Assembly (NCBI RefSeq): GCF_000204055.1
Contig: NW_006768771.1
Location: 1,575,681 to 1,639,680 of the forward strand
Source: Melampsora larici-populina 98AG31
Taxonomy: Eukaryota; Basidiomycota; Pucciniomycetes; Pucciniales; Melampsoraceae
Reading direction: 5' to 3'
DNA: 64,000 nt
A program made the position numbers and the translations under genes. The notes beneath the pieces were generated by a model that was given only the letters and a program-made list of their open reading frames with translations, did not search any database and was not told the DNA's origin. This document shows, one piece after another, positions 57,589 through 64,000 of this stretch; the stretch's first letter is position 1; each line of letters starts with the position of its first letter.

Positions 57589-59090
57589 TCTGATCATTGA
57601 AGAATCAACTTGATGGAATTTAGGTTTTGGGATTCATAAGTAAATAATCAAAGAAGAAAAAGATGTATAAATCCTTTTTTTGGCTTTTTCTTTTTTTTGG
57701 AAAATCATTTCTTGGGTCTTTATTTAATTTTTACATATTTTTCGATTTATTATGTATATAAAACTTGATGTTTAATTTTGTATATATTTCTTAAACACAG
57801 ATGAATGGTGTTTTTTCTCATATATATATTTATCAAATCATCATACTACATAATTCTTTTTGTGAAAACTAATAATTTCAAAGTTATAAAATCAATTTCT
57901 TTAAACTTTTTAATTTCTATTTATAAATTCAATTAATGTAAATAAAACTGGTGTTTAAATACATATTCACATACATATTTTGTTACCAAAGAATTGTATA
58001 CATGATTAATTTTTTGATTACTTCACTCTCTTAATTGAAAAAAACACAAATCATTTAACCTTTTCTTTCTTTTTTTGTGATGTTGTTTAAGCATTTACTA
58101 CATTCAATTTCAAACATGTTCATTTCTTCTTTTTAAAACTTCTTCTTTTTCTTGTTCAATACCTTTCTTTCTTTTTCTTTTTGAATACCAAATGTTTATA
58201 AGTACACAATCTATCATTTATCCATTCCTTTTTTCGTGTCAGATTGTTTTCTTTCTTTTTTGATGACTGAAATGTAACTTTTTGTTTTCATCAAGCATAA
58301 CTTGACTTGTATCTCAAAATGTTCATTGGTCTTTTTGGAAAATTTAATCAAACAAATGTTTTATTTTTGGATTATCATATCTTACAAGTTTGACTCTTTC
58401 AAAGCTACAAGAGTCATTGAATATCTTCACGTTATGGGGTATTAAACATTTTCCCTTATCCAATCACAATAAGAGCCGTGAAAGAGTGATTATTTTGGAG
58501 ATGAAATGTATGAAGGTGTTGTTGGGTGGATCTATGAATTGATGAAAGTCGAATAGAGTTTTTGTAGAGTGATATGATAGAGTATGCTTATAAGTAGTAT
58601 GTAGTTTCACATGAGTGATTTCCTCGATCGTCAAGTGAAGTGTGAATTGAATTGGTATGAGAAGTGTAGCACCACTGCTTACATACTTACATATCCAAGG
58701 ATCTGAACGAATACTTACTTTTCACAGACAACACTCTGATTGTTCATTGGTTAGAATCGGTTGACGACTTCTTCGCTATCTGTTCAAATTCTAATCAACT
58801 CATTTGAATTGAGTGGGTTCGAATTCAGATATTAGATTTTATAGTCAAGATTACCTAGATTAGTCTTCATCTTTATCGGTATTACTATTCATCGATCAAA
58901 TAGATTGTAGTTTGAAGGATTCTTTGAAATCTTGAAACATCCCAATCCATCATCAGATCGTTAAAATCAAATCCAAAGATTACTTGACTTACAATATTTA
59001 TTTGATCTTTCTTTTTAAATAGTTCACAAAACTAACTCCTATATCAGTTTATCTACTTACTACAATCTACTCTCTACTTACTCTCTCATC
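57589..59090. other. Intergenic, 1.5 kb
   Basis: Very AT-rich with long T and pyrimidine runs (57670-58300). No gene or named repeat. Confidence 0.5.
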
Positions 59091-62000
59091 ATGTCAAACC
59101 CCACTCCAACTCCAACTCCACCACCCACTTCTTCATCATCACATCACAAATCTAAACAAAACCTTCATCATTCAAACAATCAAGCACTTCAACATAACAA
59201 GAACTCGGGTCCTAATCATCAATCATCTATGAAGAAAAATGTAAGAGCTTGGGGTAACATCAACAATCCGAACAATAACAACAACAACAACAATCATAAC
59301 AACAACAACAATAACAATCATCCTCAATCTGCTTGGAGGAACAACAATAATCATCAATCTCATCACTATGTGAATGGTGCGATCGTAGGTCAATCTAACA
59401 ATCAAAACACTCATTCCAATCAATTTCAACAAGCTGCTATTCCGAATGATGAGAAATTGGTATTAAAAGCTATGCATGAACGTATGGTTTGGTTTATCAT
59501 GAGTTTAGTGGTCAGTACGATCTTCTTATCGAGAATCTTAAATACTTCATTCTCAGATTCACTCAAACCTCTATGGTTTTCTTTCTGGGTCAAAACGGTC
59601 GATCTCTAGGGTTATACAGTCACTGCTACTACCAAATCTGGTCAACGATTTCAAGGTTTGTTATCATCAGCTGTTACAGAATCAGAATTCTCAATCACTC
59701 TCAAAAGGGCCGTTCAGCTACCTATACCTTCGACTTCTTCATCCACTCCTACTCCACGATCGGCTCCAGTTGTTAAATCAACCTTGATCATCTTTTCAAG
59801 AGAATTAGTAGAAGTCGTGGCAACTGATGTAGATTTAAATCAAGCTAGCTCAGTAGGAACTGGCTCGAATGCTGGATTCAAGACCGATTCTGAAACTCTG
59901 GGTACCAAACTGGATGCTAATGGACAACCGATCATTAGAGAAAAAGAACTACAAACTTGGCAACCAACACCTGGAGATATGTCAATCGAACCCACGAATC
60001 CTACAGCCAACTTGAACGAATCAGATCCTATAGGACTCGAAGACAGTTTATTTCCCAAGGATTCAGGTCATCGAAGGACATTTGATAAACCTTGGGATCA
60101 ATTCGAAGCTAATGAAAAGTTATTTGGAACTCATACTGATTTTGATGAAGAGATTTATACAACTAAATTGGATAGAAGTGGTAAAGATTTTAAAGAACGG
60201 GAAAGGAAAGCTGAAGCTTTGGCTAGAGAGATCATGGGCTCTAGTACCTCTAATCCTCATGTTCAAGAAGAGAGGGGGTTATTGGTGGCTGATGATAGTG
60301 GAATGAATGAAGAAGATAAGTAAGTTGAGATCTTTGAGATTGTCTTTCCCCTCTGCGTTGCGATGTTGATCAGAAAGTCAATCAGAGGCAATCTTCACTA
60401 ATGTCATGATTCCTTTTTGATCAGATATGGTGCAGTGATTCGAAGCGAAGGGGCCTATGTTCCGCCTGGGGCTCGTAAAGCTGCTGCTGCTGCAGGAGGT
60501 AACAAACAAACTCTTCAACCCTCAGCTTCCAACTCAAATCTCAATAAATCCGGATCGAATTCACAACCTCAAAATGCGACGAACAATAATAATCCTTCGC
60601 GAACTTCCAAGGCAGCAACCGATGGTCAACCGGCTGGAATGAATGCCAATTTACCAGCGACCAATTCAGGTCCACGACAGCCAAACAAAGCTACACCCAC
60701 CGTATCTGGTACATCTGGTGAAAAGCCAACAATAGACCCACCTGCGAATTTTTCATCCAAACCTATACCCATTGTCAATGTACCCTCTCATCTCAACTCC
60801 ACAGCGGGATCCAACCTGATTTCGAAATCTTCTTCAGCTCAACCTGCCATCAAAGTGGCCTTATCAAACAGGCCATCTAAACAACCTGATGAAGTCGCAC
60901 CTCGCTTCAAAGCCTTTGTGACAGATGAAAAAGAAAGATTACAACAAAAGAAGAAGGATTTATTGAAGAAAGAAAAGGAATCTAGATTAGCCGAGTTTCG
61001 AGCGTTTAGTATGTCTTTTAAATTACCAATGGCAGTGCCAAAGGATTTAGAACCGATTATCAAGAAATCTGTTAATAGCACTTCGACTGGAGCTAACCCA
61101 CAAGCTGTTTCAACAAACTCTAAGCCAACAGAACAAGATGATGCCGGTCGACGTGCTTCAGTAGTAGCGGCAAATGCTCAACTGAATCGAGCTCAACCGA
61201 ACCCGAGAGTCAATATGTTACCATCTAACCTTCAAATCACTACCAATAGTCTCGGACAAGATCTTAAGCGAGTTTCCAACAATACCACATCCAAACCACC
61301 TATTTCGAATGCCGGCTTAAAGGCCATGGTCGCTTTGGCCGCAATACCTCCGTTCAAACCACGTAACCCTCCAAGTGATCCACATCGAAACGTGACGGGC
61401 CCTACTGGGATGTCTAAGAAGGGTGATCATCAGAAAGGCCCACCTCGGTTTGCTGTTATTCCACCGATTCCACCCTTCAAGCCAAAGGGAAGTCAACCCA
61501 CCGGTTCAAACGATAATTCCAAACTGAGCACCAAGGCTGCTGCATTCAATCCGGCAGCCAAGACTTTTACACCTGTTTGTATCTTTTTTCATGATCGTCA
61601 CAATTGACATGAATACAAATCGGTTTACTGACATTGTTGTTTTGTCTTTGATTATTAGGGACCGCCGGGTCAACCTGTTGGACCATCTTCTTCAAATCGA
61701 AAGCCCCTTCAACATGTAGATCCTAATATGGCAGGCTCAGTTACAAACCCATTCTTTGGGTCCAAACCGATCAAGAAAGGTTCATCATCCATGCACGTCA
61801 AAGAAGAGTTTACGCCTTTCAAATCTTCTAGTGTACCAGAAGCTTCACATGTGGGACCGGCTTGGAACTTTTCGGGTAAATCTTATCGACAGATGTTTGG
61901 ACCTAATGCTCCACCACCCTTACCACCACAACCTCATCCGGTTCAACAAATCGTACCTCATATGATGCATCATCAACATCATCCTGCTGCTCAACAACAA

Positions 62001-63038
62001 CAACAGCAACAACAACATCAACAACAGATTCATCATCATGCACCACATCAACAGCCTCAAGGCCCGTCCCACGCACATCATCATTCGCAAAGTGGACCAC
62101 CTAACAACATGATGCCCGCACCCATCCCACCTCCTATGCATCTTCCACCACACGCTACTGGAGGACCTCCTCATCATCACCATAATCCGATTGGAATGCC
62201 AGAAGAAGAAGGCAACGGAGGCGGTCCAGGAGGAGGGATGGTCGTCACGATGGGATACGGACCTCCACTTCCTCCTCCGATCCCACCTTATCTATATCAT
62301 CATCAACCACAACCACAACAACCTCAACCTCAATCACCTTATAACGGATCGTATCGTAATAATGGAGGGGCTAATAACGGAGGATTTGGTCCGCCTGTTC
62401 AAGGTTTTAATAATGGACCCAATAACGGAGCTTATTATGCTGGAAGTCCTAATGGAGGTAATAGTGCAAATGGATCACTTCCACCCCAACATTTCAGTCC
62501 ACGTTGAGTTTTTTTTTCGGATTTGATTTATCATTCGATTCTCAACTGATTTGATTTGATTTGGATTTGATTTGGATGGATGGATGGAATAGATGGACCA
62601 CCTGTGCCTGGTTTACCTCCTCCTCAACAACAGCCACCGCCACCTCCTCAACAAATGTATCAAGGACCTCCACCACCACATCATCAGATGTTTCAAGGAG
62701 GACATCCGGTTCCTCCAGGACCAGGACCTGGACCTGGAGGAAGAGGTGTACCGATGTATGCTTATGGACCTAGTTGAGTGGTTTTTTTTCTTGGAATTGA
62801 TATATATATATGTAGATTTTTGACTGTTTGACTTGTTTTTTTTGGTTTAGATATGGGATTCGGACCACCTCCACCTGGATATGGAGGAACGAATGGTGGA
62901 GGGAATGGGAATACAGGAAGCTCAATGGTGGGTACGGCTAATGGACCTAATAATGGGAATCATGGAAATGGGAATGGGAATGGACAGTTTGATCAAGGAG
63001 GAGGAGGACCACCACCACCACCGCCAACTGCTCAGTAA
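59091..63038 (+). CDS. PBP1: Ataxin-2/Pbp1 homologue
   Basis: Six exons: 59091-59510, 59610-60319, 60425-61574, 61659-62502, 62593-62772, 62851-63038; 1163 residues. N-terminus rich in Ser, Pro and Asn, with an Asn run near residues 60-80. The Lsm (ATX2) domain spans about 120-220: HERMVWFIMSLVGYTVTATT, SGQRFQGLLSS, STLIIFSRELVEVV. LsmAD follows at about 300-365: DKPWDQFEANEKLFGTHTDF, YTTKLDRSG, then SEGAYVPPGARKA. A PAM2-type motif (KLSTKAAAFNPAAKTFTP) covers about 742-760, ending exactly at a splice junction. The C-terminal third is His/Gln- then Gly/Pro/Asn-rich. Family knowledge: Pbp1/Ataxin-2 binds poly(A)-binding protein through PAM2 and acts in stress granules, poly(A) tail control and translation. 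The last two introns both begin GTTGAGT; phase supports them. Confidence 0.95.
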
Positions 63039-63609
63039 GATGAGAGTGTGTTTGGTTTAGTGAGGTTCTGGATGGGCTTGATGAATACCATGACTAGCTT
63101 AATAAGACAATTATGGTTACTTTGACGATCGGAATGATTGTATTGATGATCACTAGAGGTGGTTGGAAAAAGTTTTGAGATGGATTGGAGATTGGTTGAA
63201 GATTGGTTGAAGATTGGTTGAGGTTTTTTTCTTTGGTAAGAAAATCAAATCAATGAAATTATGGAAAGTTATTATTTTTTATATGGTATGAAAGATATAT
63301 TTTTTGTGTGTGTTTGTGTGCGTGTGCGTGAGAGAGAGAATGGAGAGAGAATGGAGAGAAAGAGAGAATGGAGAGAATTCAGGTTGTGATAAAGTGGGAA
63401 GATTAAAAACCTAGATTGAGATTGAGTGTAGTTATAGAAGAGTATGAGATGTTTTATGATAAAAGTGATCATTTTGAGATATGTTAGAGTGATTGGAGAG
63501 ATTACAGAATTCAGTGATGGATGAATGTGATGGAGATGGTATGTAAGATGTCAGTAGAGTGTTACAGAAGTGTGAAATGTGAAGTATAAGAGTTTATTAA
63601 TCAGTGTTG
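63039..63609. other. Intergenic
   Basis: A purine/TG-rich simple repeat (GTGTG and GAGAGA runs) at about 63300-63370; otherwise nothing. Confidence 0.5.
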
Positions 63610-64000
63610 ATGACCGTCTTTACTGAAATCCAAATTAGTGAAACAGACAGTATGAGTCAAGCTCAAGGACCCAATGAGAATGTTCTTCAAGAGATCAATC
63701 TAATCTCAACTATCATTCCAACTTCAACTTCAACTTCGATTCGTAGATCAACTCATTCTTCTTCAAGTAGAACTACTTCTCGTCATTCTTCTTCGGGTCC
63801 TCATTCTAGAACTTTATCTCAAGGTAAACTAAATTCAATCCAAACCATCAAACCATCAAACCATCACTAATGATTTTTGAACTAAACAAAAAGAACCATC
63901 CGAAGCATTATTTGCTGATCAATCTTCACCATCATACTGTACATTACCATTACCAAGCACATCATGCAACAAACAAGCGCCAAATGAAAAAGGGAATCAA
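63610..64000 (+). CDS. 5' part of a Ser-rich protein gene, continues past the window
   Basis: Exon 1 63610-63823 and exon 2 from 63894 (donor CAAG|GTAAAC, acceptor AAAAAG, phase 1). Two in-frame ATGs are possible: 63610 (MTVFTEIQISETD) and 63652 (MSQAQGPNENVLQ). The visible part is a Ser/Thr/Arg-rich stretch (IRRSTHSSSSRTTSRHSSSG) followed by EPSEALFADQSSPSYC. No domain is visible; the frame is open at the window end. Confidence 0.6.

Noticed and set aside
58800..58830. tRNA-like B box GGGTTCGAATTC
   Set aside because: No matching A box or cloverleaf around it.
59223..59432. Minus-strand frame opposite the Pbp1 Asn run
   Set aside because: It is the antisense of an Asn homopolymer (Val/Ile-rich shadow).

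Overview
The window looks like nuclear DNA of a basidiomycete, most likely a rust fungus (Pucciniales, Melampsora-like). Reasons seen in the sequence: AT-rich DNA, many short GT-AG introns (about 50-120 bp) with CTAAC/CTAAT-like branch points, small multi-exon genes, and a very high density of DNA transposons and LTR remnants. The genus is inference; no marker gene proves it. Exon structures were read by hand from splice sites and frame continuity.

Layout. 1-6500: a truncated Ty3/Gypsy retrotransposon on the minus strand, cut at its 3' end by a terminal-inverted-repeat (TIR) element and carrying a MITE in its LTR region. 6.5-14.0 kb: gene-free repeats (Tourist-like MITE, two solo LTRs, several TIR elements). 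14.6-18.5 kb: two intact minus-strand host genes, a CHORD/CS-domain protein and a secreted Rds1-like ferritin-fold protein. 19.06-21.31 kb: a PIF/Harbinger element with a nested GC-rich hAT-type element. 21.3-27.6 kb: repeats, including a 99-bp foldback and a 1.2-kb TA-flanked TIR element. 27.69-31.93 kb: a Tc1/mariner-type element whose transposase has decayed but which encloses an intact 8-exon gene with a SAM-like C-terminus. 33.9-42.5 kb: small lineage-specific genes, among them two duplicated pairs. 43.5-44.7 kb: a TPR-like gene.

44.753-52.473 kb: a complete Mutator-like element (MULE) with 9-bp target duplication, long TIRs and one large minus-strand gene. That gene joins a MULE transposase to a ubiquitin-specific-protease-like domain and a Lys-rich tail built on tandemly repeated exons. 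It is interrupted by a 1.6-kb LTR-like insertion with its own target duplication. I regard this as the most notable system in the window; the two-gene Tc1/mariner element is second.

52.6-64.0 kb: host genes return: a secreted GH10 xylanase (minus), a Ser-rich protein (plus), an Ataxin-2/Pbp1 homologue (plus), and the start of another gene cut by the window edge. Apart from the repeats there is no operon-like organisation.
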